A stretch of DNA of 64,000 bases from Gluconobacter sp. P1C6_b (GCF_018811945.1 NZ_JACRVU010000012.1:39525-103524); one strand, 5' to 3'; counted from the stretch's first letter, positions 53,073-63,155 are shown. Notes: generated by a model from the sequence alone, not told the origin. Made by a program: numbers and translations.

Positions 53073-53884
53073 AGGCGCATTCCAACCGGACGCTCCGGGC
53101 AGGCAGCATCCTGCTCGGAATTGTCCTGCTCCCCGCAGCCGTCACTGCGCTGCTCGATGGCGGTCACGCGCCGGCCATTGACGTCCTGCACCGTTATGCG
53201 CCGCCATCCCCGCTGCATCCGCTCGGAACCGATCCTTTCGGCCGCGACCTGCTGGTCAATGTCCTGACCGGAGCCTTCAGCAGCGTGACGATCGCCGCGA
53301 TCTCCGTCTGCCTCGCCACAATTGTGGGGACGGCACTCGGCCTGATCGCGGCGACCCGATCCGCCAGAGCCATCATGGGACTGGCCGATCTGGGCCTGGC
53401 CTTCCCGCCCATCCTGATCGCCGCCCTTCTCGTCACCGCTCTTGGTGCCTCCGCCACGGGTGAAATCCTTGCCATTGCCCTGTTTGGCCTCCCGGCCCAG
53501 ATCCGCATCACCCGGCAGGCCGCCCGTTCCATCCTCATTCAGGACTATATCGCCGCATCCCGACTGGCCGGACGTGGCCCGGTTTTCATCATGCGCCGAC
53601 ATGTCCTGCCCAATATCCTGCCGCTCCTGACAGTCCAGGCGACATCCTCGCTGGCCCTCGCGATCCTGTCCGATGCCGGACTATCCTATCTCGGTCTGGG
53701 CGCGCCGCCGCCTCGCCCGGATCTGGGACGCGCGCTGGCATCGTATCAGATCCATATCTTCGATCATCCGCTCCTGGTCGCCATCCCGGGAGTAACGATC
53801 ATGCTGCTCGTGCTGGGCTTCAATATGTTCGGGGATGGCCTGCGGGATACGCTGGACGCAGCCCATGAGGAGCACACCCCATGA
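53069..53884 (+). CDS. ABC peptide importer permease 2 (DppC-like)
   Basis: 271 residues with five to six spans. HPLGTDPFGRDLLVNVLTGA near residues 50-70 is the DppC signature, and QDYIAASRLAGRGPVFIMRR is its EAA loop. The start is GTG at 53069 (VKAHSNRTLRAG), coupled by GTGA overlap to permease 1, with GGAG upstream. The second half of the pore. Confidence 0.9.
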   Translation: MKAHSNRTLRAGSILLGIVLLPAAVTALLDGGHAPAIDVLHRYAPPSPLHPLGTDPFGRDLLVNVLTGAFSSVTIAAISVCLATIVGTALGLIAATRSARAIMGLADLGLAFPPILIAALLVTALGASATGEILAIALFGLPAQIRITRQAARSILIQDYIAASRLAGRGPVFIMRRHVLPNILPLLTVQATSSLALAILSDAGLSYLGLGAPPPRPDLGRALASYQIHIFDHPLLVAIPGVTIMLLVLGFNMFGDGLRDTLDAAHEEHTP

Positions 53885-54699
53885 GTTCCCTGCTCCATGT
53901 CCGGAGTCTGGGCGTCCAGAGCCCGGACCGGCCGACCCTGCATGACGTCTCCTTCACGCTTGAACCGGGACAGATCCTTGCCGTTACCGGAGAATCCGGT
54001 TCTGGAAAATCCACGCTTGCCCTGAGCCTGATGGGACTTCTGCCCCCCGGTTTTCAGGCTCACGGGAGCATCCGGCTTGAAGACACGGAGCTTTCCACGC
54101 TCTCCGAACAGGATTGGTGCCGGATCAGGGGCAAAAGACTGGGCATGGTCTTTCAGGAACCCATGACGGCCCTGAACCCCACGCGCCGTATAGGGACCCA
54201 GATCGGAGACACATTTCGCCTCCATACGACGCTCTCCCGACACGAGATCGACACGGAAATGCGGATGCTTCTGGAGCAGGTCGGCCTGTCTGAAGCTGGC
54301 GTTAGCGAACGCGCCTATCCCCATCAGCTTTCGGGCGGCCAGAGGCAGCGTGTCCTTCTGGCCATGGCACTGGCCTGCCAGCCCGAACTCCTGATCGCGG
54401 ACGAATTCACCACAGCACTCGATGCCCGTACCCAGGCCACGATGATGGCCCTCGTAACGCGCCGCTGCGAGACGCAGGGCATGGCCGTCCTCATGATCTC
54501 CCATGACCTCGGCCTGGTGCGCCATCACGCCGATCATGTTCTGGTCATGAAAGACGGCGCCTGCGTGGAACAGGGCGCCACCGCCTCCGTGTTTGACGCC
54601 CCACGCCATCCCTACACGCAGGCGCTTCTGGCCATGTCCCTGCACGGCGCGGCCCGCACGCCGCTTACGCCCCTGCCCATCTTTACGGCGCCGTCATGA
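53881..54699 (+). CDS. ABC peptide importer ATPase 1 (DppD-like)
   Basis: 272 residues. Walker A is GESGSGKST (about 39-47), the signature is LSGGQRQR and Walker B is ELLIADEFTTALD, with the H-loop MISHD. It begins at ATG 53881 inside the previous stop (ATGA). It lacks the extra iron-sulfur-type tail of longer DppD proteins. Confidence 0.92.
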   Translation: MSSLLHVRSLGVQSPDRPTLHDVSFTLEPGQILAVTGESGSGKSTLALSLMGLLPPGFQAHGSIRLEDTELSTLSEQDWCRIRGKRLGMVFQEPMTALNPTRRIGTQIGDTFRLHTTLSRHEIDTEMRMLLEQVGLSEAGVSERAYPHQLSGGQRQRVLLAMALACQPELLIADEFTTALDARTQATMMALVTRRCETQGMAVLMISHDLGLVRHHADHVLVMKDGACVEQGATASVFDAPRHPYTQALLAMSLHGAARTPLTPLPIFTAPS

Positions 54700-55460
54700 C
54701 CCCGATCCTTCAGGCCAGGAATGTGACGTATGGAAGGACAGGCCGACAGGGTTTTTCCTTCACGCGATCTGCACGCCTCCCCATTCTGAAAAACATCAGC
54801 CTTGACCTGAAAGCTGGCCAGACGCTCGGGATCATCGGGGCCTCGGGAAGCGGAAAATCCACCCTATGTCGTATCCTCAGCGGCCTTATAGCGCCCGATG
54901 AAGGGCAGATCCTGTATCAGGGGCAGAATTTCGCGACCGCATCAGGGCCCATGCGGAAGAAAATCCGCCCCGCGATCCAGATGATCTTTCAGGACCCGGC
55001 TGGCGCGCTCGATCCACGTCAGACGGTCGGTGATATCGTGGGGGAAGCGCTCGGTCCTGTCCCGGATCGGGACGCCCGCATCCGCACAGCCCTCCAGAAC
55101 GTCGGCCTTTCCGCCGATATCACCAGCCGCTACCCGAGAGCCTTTTCCGGCGGCCAGAAACAGCGGATCGCCATCGCCCGCGCCCTGATCACGCGTCCTT
55201 CCGTCATCATCGCCGATGAAGCCGTCTCCGCGCTGGACGTCTCCACACAGACCATTGTCCTGAACCTGCTGCTCGATCTTCAGAAGCGGCATGGACTGTC
55301 GTATGTTTTCGTCAGTCACGATCTGGCCATCATCCGCCATCTGTCACACCATATCGCCGTTCTGGATCAGGGCCGGATCGTGGAATCTGGCGCGGCGTCA
55401 GATATTCTGGATGCACCCACGCAGCCCGCCACAAAGGCGCTTCTTGAAAACACCTACTGA
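54696..55460 (+). CDS. ABC peptide importer ATPase 2 (DppF-like)
   Basis: 254 residues. Walker A is GASGSGKST, the signature FSGGQKQR and Walker B SVIIADEAVSALD. The Q-loop region reads MIFQDPAGALDPRQTV, typical of DppF/OppF. ATGA overlap with ATPase 1. The gene is followed 13 bp later by the peptidase gene, all on one transcript. Confidence 0.92.
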   Translation: MTPILQARNVTYGRTGRQGFSFTRSARLPILKNISLDLKAGQTLGIIGASGSGKSTLCRILSGLIAPDEGQILYQGQNFATASGPMRKKIRPAIQMIFQDPAGALDPRQTVGDIVGEALGPVPDRDARIRTALQNVGLSADITSRYPRAFSGGQKQRIAIARALITRPSVIIADEAVSALDVSTQTIVLNLLLDLQKRHGLSYVFVSHDLAIIRHLSHHIAVLDQGRIVESGAASDILDAPTQPATKALLENTY

Positions 55461-55473
55461 CCCGCGAGGCGTC

Positions 55474-56487
55474 ATGACCTGTCTGAACCTTCTCACCGAC
55501 ATTCCCGGCATCCGCGTGGGTCACTGCCAGGATCTGAACCTGCGCACGGGCGTGACGGCGATCCTGTTCGATCGCCCCGTCATCGCCTCCGGCAGTTTCC
55601 CGGGCGGCGCGCCAGCCCTGCGGGAAACCGCGCTGCTGGAGCCGGAAAACATGGTCGAACACATCCATGCGGTCGTCCTGTCAGGTGGCTCGACCTATGG
55701 GCTGGACGCGACAACCGGTGTTCAGGCCTGGCTACGCGAGCAGTTCGACAACACGCCTCTGCCGCAGGGCACCATCCGCGTACCCATCGTAGTACAGGCC
55801 AGTCTTTACGATCTGCCACAGGGCGGACAGACGACATGGGGCCGCTATTCGCCCTATGCCGAAATGGGCCATCAGGCCGCGACCAGCGCCCGCGACGGAG
55901 CTTTCGCGCTGGGCACGGCTGGCGCAGGTACCGGCGCGACGACCGCCACTCTGCGTGGGGGGCTGGGTTCGGCGAGCGCGATCACACCCGCCGGGCACCG
56001 CGTGGCCGCACTGGTCGCCGTCAATGCCGTCGGAACGGCCACGATCGGCGACGGCCCCCATTTCTGGGGCGCGCCTTTCGAGCAGGGTGACGAATTCGGC
56101 GGCCTGGGCATGCCCGCACATCTGGAAGCCGAGGATCTGCGCCTGCGTTCCAAATGGGCCTCCGTCACCGGCACCACGATCGGCCTTATCGTCACGGACG
56201 CCACCCTGACCAAGACGCAGGCCAGACGCCTCGCCATGCTGGCACAGGATGGCGTGGCACGGGGCGTGTTTCCAGCCCATCTACCCTTGGACGGGGACGC
56301 CATGATCGGCGTCTCGACCTGCGACAAACCCGCTCCCCTCCGTCAGGACTGGACCGAAATCCTCCATGCCGCCACCCAGGTCACGGCCCGCGCCATCGCC
56401 CGAGGCGTGTACGAGGCGTCCCCTCTTCCCGGGAGCGCCGCACTCCCGACATGGCACGAACGCTTCGGATGCAAAGATACGCCATAA
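55474..56487 (+). CDS. P1-family (S58, DmpA-like) aminopeptidase
   Basis: 337 residues from the ATG at 55474 (GAGG upstream; the open frame further left lies in the ATPase gene). NLLTDIPGIRVGHCQDLNLRTG and SGGSTYGLDAT mark the P1/DmpA family, which cleaves itself to expose an N-terminal nucleophile; a likely site is the serine in LGSASAITPAGH (about 160-170). DmpA-like enzymes release D- or beta-amino acids or L-residues from small peptides and amides. Encoded with a peptide importer, it probably hydrolyses the imported compound in the cytosol. Confidence 0.88.
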   Translation: MTCLNLLTDIPGIRVGHCQDLNLRTGVTAILFDRPVIASGSFPGGAPALRETALLEPENMVEHIHAVVLSGGSTYGLDATTGVQAWLREQFDNTPLPQGTIRVPIVVQASLYDLPQGGQTTWGRYSPYAEMGHQAATSARDGAFALGTAGAGTGATTATLRGGLGSASAITPAGHRVAALVAVNAVGTATIGDGPHFWGAPFEQGDEFGGLGMPAHLEAEDLRLRSKWASVTGTTIGLIVTDATLTKTQARRLAMLAQDGVARGVFPAHLPLDGDAMIGVSTCDKPAPLRQDWTEILHAATQVTARAIARGVYEASPLPGSAALPTWHERFGCKDTP

Positions 56488-56525
56488 AAATGATCTGACC
56501 CTCATTTCATATATTTTATTCGAGA

Positions 56526-56535
56526 TCGTATATGA
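56526..56535. promoter_or_regulatory. Possible GntR-type site upstream of putA
   Basis: TCGTATATGA lies in a near-palindrome (56525-56536) about 40 bp before the putA ATG at 56577, inside an AT-rich stretch that should include the promoter. It resembles the TnGTn(0-3)ACnA pattern of FadR-subfamily GntR operators. Tentative. Confidence 0.3.
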
Positions 56536-56576
56536 TTATAGAACTCAGACCGAGTGTCGTGTCCGAGGCTGAGTCC

Positions 56577-59500
56577 ATGTCAACTTTTGTGCCGTCCTAT
56601 CCAGTCCGCTCCTCTCTTCGTCAGGCCATCGCCGCAGACATGCGCAGGCCCGAGGCAGAGTGCATCCTTCCGCTGATCGAACAGGCCACGCTGACCGAAA
56701 CGGAACAGCAGAACACGTTTGACGTCGCCCGCCATCTGACCCGCTCCCTGCGCACGCAGCGTCGCCCGGGCGGCGTTGAAGCCCTCGTGCAGGAATTCTC
56801 GCTGTCCTCCGCCGAGGGCGTCTCCCTGATGTGTCTGGCCGAGGCCCTACTGCGGATTCCGGATGCCGCGACCCGGGACGCCCTGATCCGCGACCGGATC
56901 GGAACGGGAGACTGGCTGTCCCATGTTGGCGGCAAAAAATCCGTTTTCGTAAATGCGGCCTCTTGGGGGCTGATGTTGACGGGCAAGCTGACCAACGACA
57001 CGGATGAGGGCCTCGCCGCCGCGCTGTTCCGCCTCGTGGGACGTGGGGGCCAGCCGCTGGTACGTCGCGCACTCGACATCGCCATGCGCATGATGGGCGA
57101 GCAGTTCGTCATTGGCGAAACCATTGAGGAAGCCCGCAAGGTCAGCACGGAACCCGAAGACCGCGGCTTCAAATATTCCTACGACATGCTCGGCGAAGCG
57201 GCGATGACCGAAGCCGACGCCCTGCGCTATCGCCGTGACTACGAACGCGCGATCGATGTGATCGGCCAGACTGCACGCGGCGCGAATGTCTATGAGAAGG
57301 CCGGGATTTCCATCAAGCTCTCGGCCCTGCATCCGCGCTATGCCTTTGCCCAGCGCGAGCGCGTGCTGAAAGAACTCGGCCAGACGCTGAAGGACCTCGT
57401 CATTCAGGCCCGCCGCTATGACATCGGCATCAATATCGACGCCGAAGAAAGCGAACGTCTGGACCTTTCGCTCGACCTGATCGAAGATCTGTGCCACTGC
57501 CCGGAACTGGACGGCTGGAACGGCATCGGGATCGTCGTGCAGGCCTATGGACGCCGTGCCCCGAAGGTCTTGGACTATCTGATCGACCTCGGCCGCCGCA
57601 GCGGACACCGCCTCATGATCCGGCTGGTGAAGGGCGCGTACTGGGACAGCGAAATCAAGAAAGCGCAGGTCGAAGGCCAGACGGATTTCCCGGTCTATAC
57701 GCGCAAATGCTACACGGATGTCAGCTATATCGCCTGCGCGAAAAAGCTTCTGGCGGCGCGCGATGTCGTCTTCCCGCAGTTCGCGACCCATAACGCCCGC
57801 ACGCTGGCCACGATCTACACGCTGGCTGGCCTGAACTTCCAGATCGGCGACTACGAGTTCCAGTGTCTGCACGGCATGGGCGAGACGCTTTATAACGAAG
57901 TCGTCGGCCCGCAGAAGCTCAACCGCCCGTGCCGGGTCTATGCCCCGGTCGGCTCACATGAAACGCTGCTGGCCTATCTGGTGCGTCGCCTGCTGGAAAA
58001 CGGCGCCAATTCGTCCTTCGTCAACCAGATCGGCGACGAAAGCCTGCCCATCGAGACCCTGATCGCCGATCCGGTCGCGCTCGCAAAAGCCGTCCAGCCG
58101 CCGGGCGCCTCACATCCGGCCATTGCCCTGCCGAAGGACCTGTTCGCGCCCGAACGCACCAATTCCCGCGGACTGGACCTGACTGACGAACACACCGTCA
58201 CGGCTCTGGCCGAAGCCGTCTGCACCTCCGCAGAACAAATTCTGGAAGACCTGTCCTGCTCGGGTGAGACGCAGGAGATCCGCAATCCGTCCAACCATTC
58301 GGACAGGATCGGCAGTGTCCGTTTCGGAACCGAAGAGGATGTCCGCAAGGCCATTGATGCGGCCGAAAGCGAAGGCGCGGCATGGGCGACGTTGTCCGCC
58401 GACGCACGAAGCACAAAGCTTGATCGTGCAGCGGATCTGCTGGAAGATCATCAGAGCGAGCTGATGGCCCTTCTGGTCCGCGAAGCGGGCAAGTCCTATG
58501 CCAATGCGCTCTCCGAAGTCCGCGAAGCCGTTGATTTCCTGCGGTACTACGCCGTGCAGGCCCGCGAGACGGCACAGGCAGGCAGCAGCACGCCGCTCGG
58601 CATCGTCGCCTGTATCAGCCCGTGGAACTTTCCTCTCGCCATTTTCCTGGGACAGATTTCGGTTGCACTGGCAGCTGGCAACACGGTCGTCGCAAAACCG
58701 GCTGAGGAAACACCGTTCATCGCCCTGCGCGCCGTCGCCCTTCTGCGCGAAGCCGGCGTTCCGGAAAACGCCCTTCGACTTGTGCCGGGTGCGGGTGAGA
58801 CCGGCGCGGCCCTTGTGGCTGATCCGCGGATTTCGGGCGTGATGTTCACCGGCTCCACCGCCGTGGCCGGCCTGATTGCCAGCACGCTGGCCGGACGCAC
58901 CGGCGCGGACGGGCAGCCCGTTCCGTTCGTAGCCGAGACCGGCGGCCAGAACGCCATGATCGTGGACAGTTCCGCCCTGACCGAACAGGTGGTCGCGGAT
59001 GTTCTGGTCTCAGCGTTCGACAGTGCGGGCCAGCGCTGCTCCGCCCTGCGCGTCCTGTGCGTTCAGGAAGACTGCGTCGATCGCGTCCTGACCATGCTGC
59101 GTGGTGCGGTCGAAGAACTGCGCGTGGGCAATCCGGCGGAACTGCACACGGATGTCGGCCCGGTCATTTCCGGCGAAGCCCAGTCGGGCATCCAGACCTA
59201 TATCGACGCATCCCGCGCACAGAACCGTGCCGTCTGGTCCCTCCCCCTACCGGACACGACATCGAACGGCACATTCATCGCCCCGACGATCATCGAGATC
59301 GACAGTCTGGCGGACCTCAATGGCGAAGTCTTCGGACCGGTCCTGCATGTCCTGCGCTTTGAATCCAGCGGCTTCGAGGCCCTGATCAACGCCATCAACC
59401 AGTCCGGCTATGGCCTGACCTTCGGTCTGCACACAAGGATCGAAAGCCGCATGGCGCATGTCACCTCGCGCATCGAGGCTGGAAACCTGTACGTCAACCG

Positions 59501-60185
59501 CAACATGGTCGGCGCGGTTGTGGGCAGCCAGCCTTTCGGTGGCGAAAAGCTGTCGGGCACGGGGCCGAAAGCCGGTGGTCCGCTGATCCTGCGTCGCCTG
59601 ATGAGCATGGTCCCTGACCATACAGGCTGGGAAAATCAGGAACTGCCTGAGCCCGCACGCCTGTTCCTGTCCTGGCTGATGCGGACAAGTTTTCCGCTCT
59701 ATCAGACAATCGTGGATGGCATGCAGCATGGCATGTGCGGCACCACGCGCGAACTTCCCGGCCCGGTCGGCGAAACCAACCTGTATCAGCTTCTGCCGCG
59801 TGGCGCCGTCCTGTGCATCGCCAGCGACCGCGAGACCATGCTCCGCGCCGTGGGCCTCGCCCTCAGCGGTGGAAACACGGCGTTCGTTCAGGGGCCCAAC
59901 GTGGCTTCGGACTGGGTATCCGATCTTCCCGATGCCCTTGCGCTGCATATCCGCCGCACGCAGGGCGGGCGTGTTGCGGGATGCCGGACGATCCTTGCGT
60001 CTCCGGAAGAGAAGCAGATGGCAGAACAGGCCCGCACGGCCCTGTCGCGTTCGGGCATAGTCGTTCAACTCCACATGCTGGACGCAAAAAGCCCGATCCG
60101 CCCTGAATGGGTGCTTCAGGAAAAGGTCATCAGCACGAACACGACGGCAGCAGGCGGCAATGCCAGCCTGATGACCATCGGATAA
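56577..60185 (+). CDS. putA: Bifunctional proline dehydrogenase/P5C dehydrogenase PutA
   Basis: About 1202 residues from ATG 56577, which has GAGG 8 bases before it. The first 100 residues are a helical arm with no ribbon-helix-helix, so this PutA is not an autorepressor. The FAD proline dehydrogenase barrel (about 150-470) has NIDAEESERLDL and LVKGAYWDSEIK. The ALDH half (about 540-980) has SPWNFPLAIF, ETGGQNAMIVDSS and the catalytic Cys in SAGQRCSALR. A C-terminal ALDH-like extension ends with the family-wide TAAGGNASLMTIG. It converts proline to glutamate at the inner membrane face and gives electrons to quinones. Confidence 0.96.
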   Translation: MSTFVPSYPVRSSLRQAIAADMRRPEAECILPLIEQATLTETEQQNTFDVARHLTRSLRTQRRPGGVEALVQEFSLSSAEGVSLMCLAEALLRIPDAATRDALIRDRIGTGDWLSHVGGKKSVFVNAASWGLMLTGKLTNDTDEGLAAALFRLVGRGGQPLVRRALDIAMRMMGEQFVIGETIEEARKVSTEPEDRGFKYSYDMLGEAAMTEADALRYRRDYERAIDVIGQTARGANVYEKAGISIKLSALHPRYAFAQRERVLKELGQTLKDLVIQARRYDIGINIDAEESERLDLSLDLIEDLCHCPELDGWNGIGIVVQAYGRRAPKVLDYLIDLGRRSGHRLMIRLVKGAYWDSEIKKAQVEGQTDFPVYTRKCYTDVSYIACAKKLLAARDVVFPQFATHNARTLATIYTLAGLNFQIGDYEFQCLHGMGETLYNEVVGPQKLNRPCRVYAPVGSHETLLAYLVRRLLENGANSSFVNQIGDESLPIETLIADPVALAKAVQPPGASHPAIALPKDLFAPERTNSRGLDLTDEHTVTALAEAVCTSAEQILEDLSCSGETQEIRNPSNHSDRIGSVRFGTEEDVRKAIDAAESEGAAWATLSADARSTKLDRAADLLEDHQSELMALLVREAGKSYANALSEVREAVDFLRYYAVQARETAQAGSSTPLGIVACISPWNFPLAIFLGQISVALAAGNTVVAKPAEETPFIALRAVALLREAGVPENALRLVPGAGETGAALVADPRISGVMFTGSTAVAGLIASTLAGRTGADGQPVPFVAETGGQNAMIVDSSALTEQVVADVLVSAFDSAGQRCSALRVLCVQEDCVDRVLTMLRGAVEELRVGNPAELHTDVGPVISGEAQSGIQTYIDASRAQNRAVWSLPLPDTTSNGTFIAPTIIEIDSLADLNGEVFGPVLHVLRFESSGFEALINAINQSGYGLTFGLHTRIESRMAHVTSRIEAGNLYVNRNMVGAVVGSQPFGGEKLSGTGPKAGGPLILRRLMSMVPDHTGWENQELPEPARLFLSWLMRTSFPLYQTIVDGMQHGMCGTTRELPGPVGETNLYQLLPRGAVLCIASDRETMLRAVGLALSGGNTAFVQGPNVASDWVSDLPDALALHIRRTQGGRVAGCRTILASPEEKQMAEQARTALSRSGIVVQLHMLDAKSPIRPEWVLQEKVISTNTTAAGGNASLMTIG

Positions 60186-60198
60186 TGACAGGGCCTGA

Positions 60199-60221
60199 CA
60201 TGATCGTTCGTTACGATCATG
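60199..60221. promoter_or_regulatory. Inverted repeat between putA and the GntR gene
   Basis: CATGATCG (60199-60206), 7-base spacer, CGATCATG (60214-60221), perfectly complementary. The centre TCGTTACGA fits the FadR-subfamily operator pattern. With no T-run it is more like an operator of the GntR gene than a terminator of putA. Confidence 0.5.
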
Positions 60222-60259
60222 CTAAGAGGATCGCCCCTAACTGACGGACGACCAACCCC

Positions 60260-60952
60260 ATGAGCGAAGCCGAGCCGATTTTCACTCCTGTTGATACGAA
60301 AAGCGGCTCGGCCTCGCTCGAAATCGCCGAAGCCCTGCGCCGTGCCATCACGAACGGCATCCTGACCGATGGCCAGCCGATGCGACAGTCGGAACTTGCC
60401 CGCAATTTCGGCGTCTCGACCATCCCGGTCCGCGAGGCCCTCAAACAGCTTGAGGCGGAAGGCCTGATCGCCTTCCTGCCCCATCGTGGCGCTGTGGTCA
60501 CGGGGCTGAGCGAGGCGGATATTCTGGAATATTCGGACATCCGCGCCTCGCTGGAAAGCATGGCGGCCGGACTGGCGATGACGTCCCTCACCCGTGTCGA
60601 TCTGGCGCGGATCGAGGACGCCTATGAGGCCTTTGTCAGCGGAACAGGGGGCACCCATGGCATGGAACAGTCCGGGCGTCTGAACTGGGAGTTTCACGGC
60701 GCCATCTATGCCGCGGCACAGCGCCCGCGACTATACGGCATGATCCACGACCTGCATTCCCGGCTCGACCGCTATATCCGCGCCCATCTGGAACTGCCGG
60801 GTCGGAAAACCGCGACCGACGCCGAACATTTCCAGATCCTTCAGGCCTGCCGCGCCCGCGACGGCGAGGAGCTCGGCCGCCTGACAAAGCAGCATATTCT
60901 GGAAGCCGCCTCCCTGTCGCTGGACGTCATCCGCCAGCGAACAACGACCTGA
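60260..60952 (+). CDS. GntR-family (FCD) transcriptional regulator
   Basis: 230 residues. The winged helix-turn-helix (about 20-85) has MRQSELARNFGVSTIPVREA and VTGLSEADILEY leading into the all-helical FCD ligand domain, with LNWEFHGAIYAAA supplying metal-binding residues. It is a dimeric repressor of carboxylate or amino-acid metabolism. It follows putA on the same strand after 74 bp, with an operator-like repeat between. Because this PutA lacks its own DNA-binding domain, control of putA by this protein is a reasonable guess. Confidence 0.88.
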   Translation: MSEAEPIFTPVDTKSGSASLEIAEALRRAITNGILTDGQPMRQSELARNFGVSTIPVREALKQLEAEGLIAFLPHRGAVVTGLSEADILEYSDIRASLESMAAGLAMTSLTRVDLARIEDAYEAFVSGTGGTHGMEQSGRLNWEFHGAIYAAAQRPRLYGMIHDLHSRLDRYIRAHLELPGRKTATDAEHFQILQACRARDGEELGRLTKQHILEAASLSLDVIRQRTTT

Positions 60953-60968
60953 TCCTCACCGCGCCTCC

Positions 60969-63140
60969 TTACCGCGCCGGATTGACCGCAACCAGCGTCG
61001 CAGGCCCCCGCTCGTCATACCAGAGATGCAACGGTCCATCCGCATGGAAGAAGCCCGGAATACTGTCGATGATATGAGCGATCTGCTCCAGACACGACAC
61101 CAGACGAACCCGATACAGCCCTTCCATACCAGAAGCCTCGTCCGCCCCGATCAGCCGGGCGGACGCCATGAGAGACGCAGCCGTCCTGACGGGATCCCGG
61201 CGCAGCGTCCTGAAGGACGCAAGCGCCATATCCAGAGCCTCCCTCTCATGAGCACTCAATCCCGCCGGTTCCACAGCCTGTCGCAGGCGGATCAGCAGAC
61301 GCCCGAGTGACAGGGCAGCAAACGCACCATCCACATAACCTTGACGATCGATCGGAGACGCGACCAGAGACAGACGCATCAACAGGATGGAGACCTTCTG
61401 GATCTGCGTCCCTTCCCACGCCATCCAGGACGGCACCTTCGCAGCAGGCCGGGCCGAGAGGCTCTGAAGCGAGCGCCCAAGGGAAATGACGAGCCGCGAG
61501 GCATAAAGCCGCTGATCGGCCGGCATGATCACCCGGAACACCAGAACCAGCAACGCACATCCCATCAGGATGGCCAGCCATGTATTGATGAGCGTGATGT
61601 CATCGACCACCATGGTATTCGTCACCATCAACTGCATGGCCAGAAAAACCGTGTAGCCAAAGGCCCCTACCCCATAACGCGGATGGAACTGGAGCCACAC
61701 GCCCGGCAGCATGCAGGCACAAACCGACAGCCAGAGCATCGGATATCCGTCCACGCGGGGAAGCGCGGCGATATGACACAGCCAGCAGGCCGGAACCGAC
61801 AGCGCCGTCCCGATCGCCATCGGCAGACTGGCCCTTGCCGCCGAGGGGGCCGTGGACAGCAGGCTTGATGCCGCGACCACATACATGATCATCATCGGCC
61901 CGGTCGGGAAATAGGTGATGTACCAGATCATGCAGGCCAGAAAGGCGATCAGCATGCCGCGCAGCCCGTTATAGATCGCCGACATCCATTCCAGATAAGG
62001 CAGCACCCGGACACGAACATGCGGGCCGCGCGGGCTGGACAGGTCCAGAACCGTCTCACGAAGCTGAAGAAGAATGTCGCGAACATTATCGACGGACGCC
62101 TGAACCGCAGGGGATGTCGCTCCTCCTTCCAGAACCTCAAGCCGCCCGAGCGATTCTTCCAGACAGGCCAGCACACCCTGCGGCCGCTCAATCCATCCGG
62201 CGGTTTCCGTCAGGACGAGAAGTCGGGTCAGCGTGTCACGGATCTCGCGATGAACAGGCGCCGAGAGCGGGTTTGCTACTCCCAGATTACGCCAGTACGG
62301 ATGATAGGACGCGACAAGCCCCGTCATGCGACTGACGGCGAGCCGGTATCCCCGCACCCCGGCATGAATATCGGGGTTGTCCGTTGCTGCGTATTCAATA
62401 GCCGGTCCAAGCCGTGCCAGCTGCCCCAAAAGACGCTGCCGTCCGTCATAGATTGTCTGCGGAAGGCTCCTGAAAGCCCCTTCAGTCCCCACAGGTTCCG
62501 AGCCCGGAGCATCCCGCCCCCCGGAACGGTTCATCAGCCCTTCATGAAACACCAGGGCATGACGGATCGTCTCGCGGAACGCCTCCGAAAGCGCGTCCAT
62601 CGTGCCCTGACGTCTGCGGGGCGACGTCACCATGAACACTGCTGCCGTCACCACGATTCCAAGTGCAACGTCCGAAACGCGCATCATGGCGGACATGAAA
62701 ATATTCTCGGGATGGGCAAACGCGGGAACGGCCACGATGATGATTGTGTAACCCGCCAGAACCGCCGCATAGGCCCGGAAATAGCGCAGGCATGTCGCCG
62801 TCATGCAGGCCAGCCCCACGAACGCCGAAAGCACCATGAAATAGAGAACGGCAGACTGCACGAACATGGCCATGACAGCCGTACTCAGGGCCGCGCCGAT
62901 CACCGTTCCGGTCATACGCCACACACTTTTGGAGACAAGCGCGCCCACGGTCGGGTTCGCGACAATCAGGACGGTCGTCACCGTACTCATCGGCGATTCC
63001 AGCTGGATCATGAACGCGAGGAAGAGCGCAATGCCGATGGACAGGAACACCCTGGCCGTAAAAGCCGCCGTTAAGACGAAATTCCGCCACCGCACGCTGT
63101 TGCGGTCGAAAGAAAAAAGCTGGCGAAAAGGATTGCGCAT
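60969..63140 (-). CDS. FUSC-family (AaeB/fusaric-acid-resistance-like) membrane protein
   Basis: 723 residues. Two blocks of about five spans are separated and followed by cytosolic helical parts, the usual FUSC layout. The first block starts FVLTAAFTARVFLSIGIALF and includes MSTVTTVLIVANPTVGALVS; the second begins near residue 390 with GLRGMLIAFLACMIWYITYF. FUSC proteins expel aromatic acids together with a periplasmic adaptor and a DUF1656 protein. A DUF1656 gene starts divergently at 63871. The MarR gene is 15 bp upstream on the same strand, so the two are likely cotranscribed. Confidence 0.9.
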   Translation of the reverse strand: MRNPFRQLFSFDRNSVRWRNFVLTAAFTARVFLSIGIALFLAFMIQLESPMSTVTTVLIVANPTVGALVSKSVWRMTGTVIGAALSTAVMAMFVQSAVLYFMVLSAFVGLACMTATCLRYFRAYAAVLAGYTIIIVAVPAFAHPENIFMSAMMRVSDVALGIVVTAAVFMVTSPRRRQGTMDALSEAFRETIRHALVFHEGLMNRSGGRDAPGSEPVGTEGAFRSLPQTIYDGRQRLLGQLARLGPAIEYAATDNPDIHAGVRGYRLAVSRMTGLVASYHPYWRNLGVANPLSAPVHREIRDTLTRLLVLTETAGWIERPQGVLACLEESLGRLEVLEGGATSPAVQASVDNVRDILLQLRETVLDLSSPRGPHVRVRVLPYLEWMSAIYNGLRGMLIAFLACMIWYITYFPTGPMMIMYVVAASSLLSTAPSAARASLPMAIGTALSVPACWLCHIAALPRVDGYPMLWLSVCACMLPGVWLQFHPRYGVGAFGYTVFLAMQLMVTNTMVVDDITLINTWLAILMGCALLVLVFRVIMPADQRLYASRLVISLGRSLQSLSARPAAKVPSWMAWEGTQIQKVSILLMRLSLVASPIDRQGYVDGAFAALSLGRLLIRLRQAVEPAGLSAHEREALDMALASFRTLRRDPVRTAASLMASARLIGADEASGMEGLYRVRLVSCLEQIAHIIDSIPGFFHADGPLHLWYDERGPATLVAVNPAR

Positions 63141-63155
63141 GAAAGGTCCGGAAAA

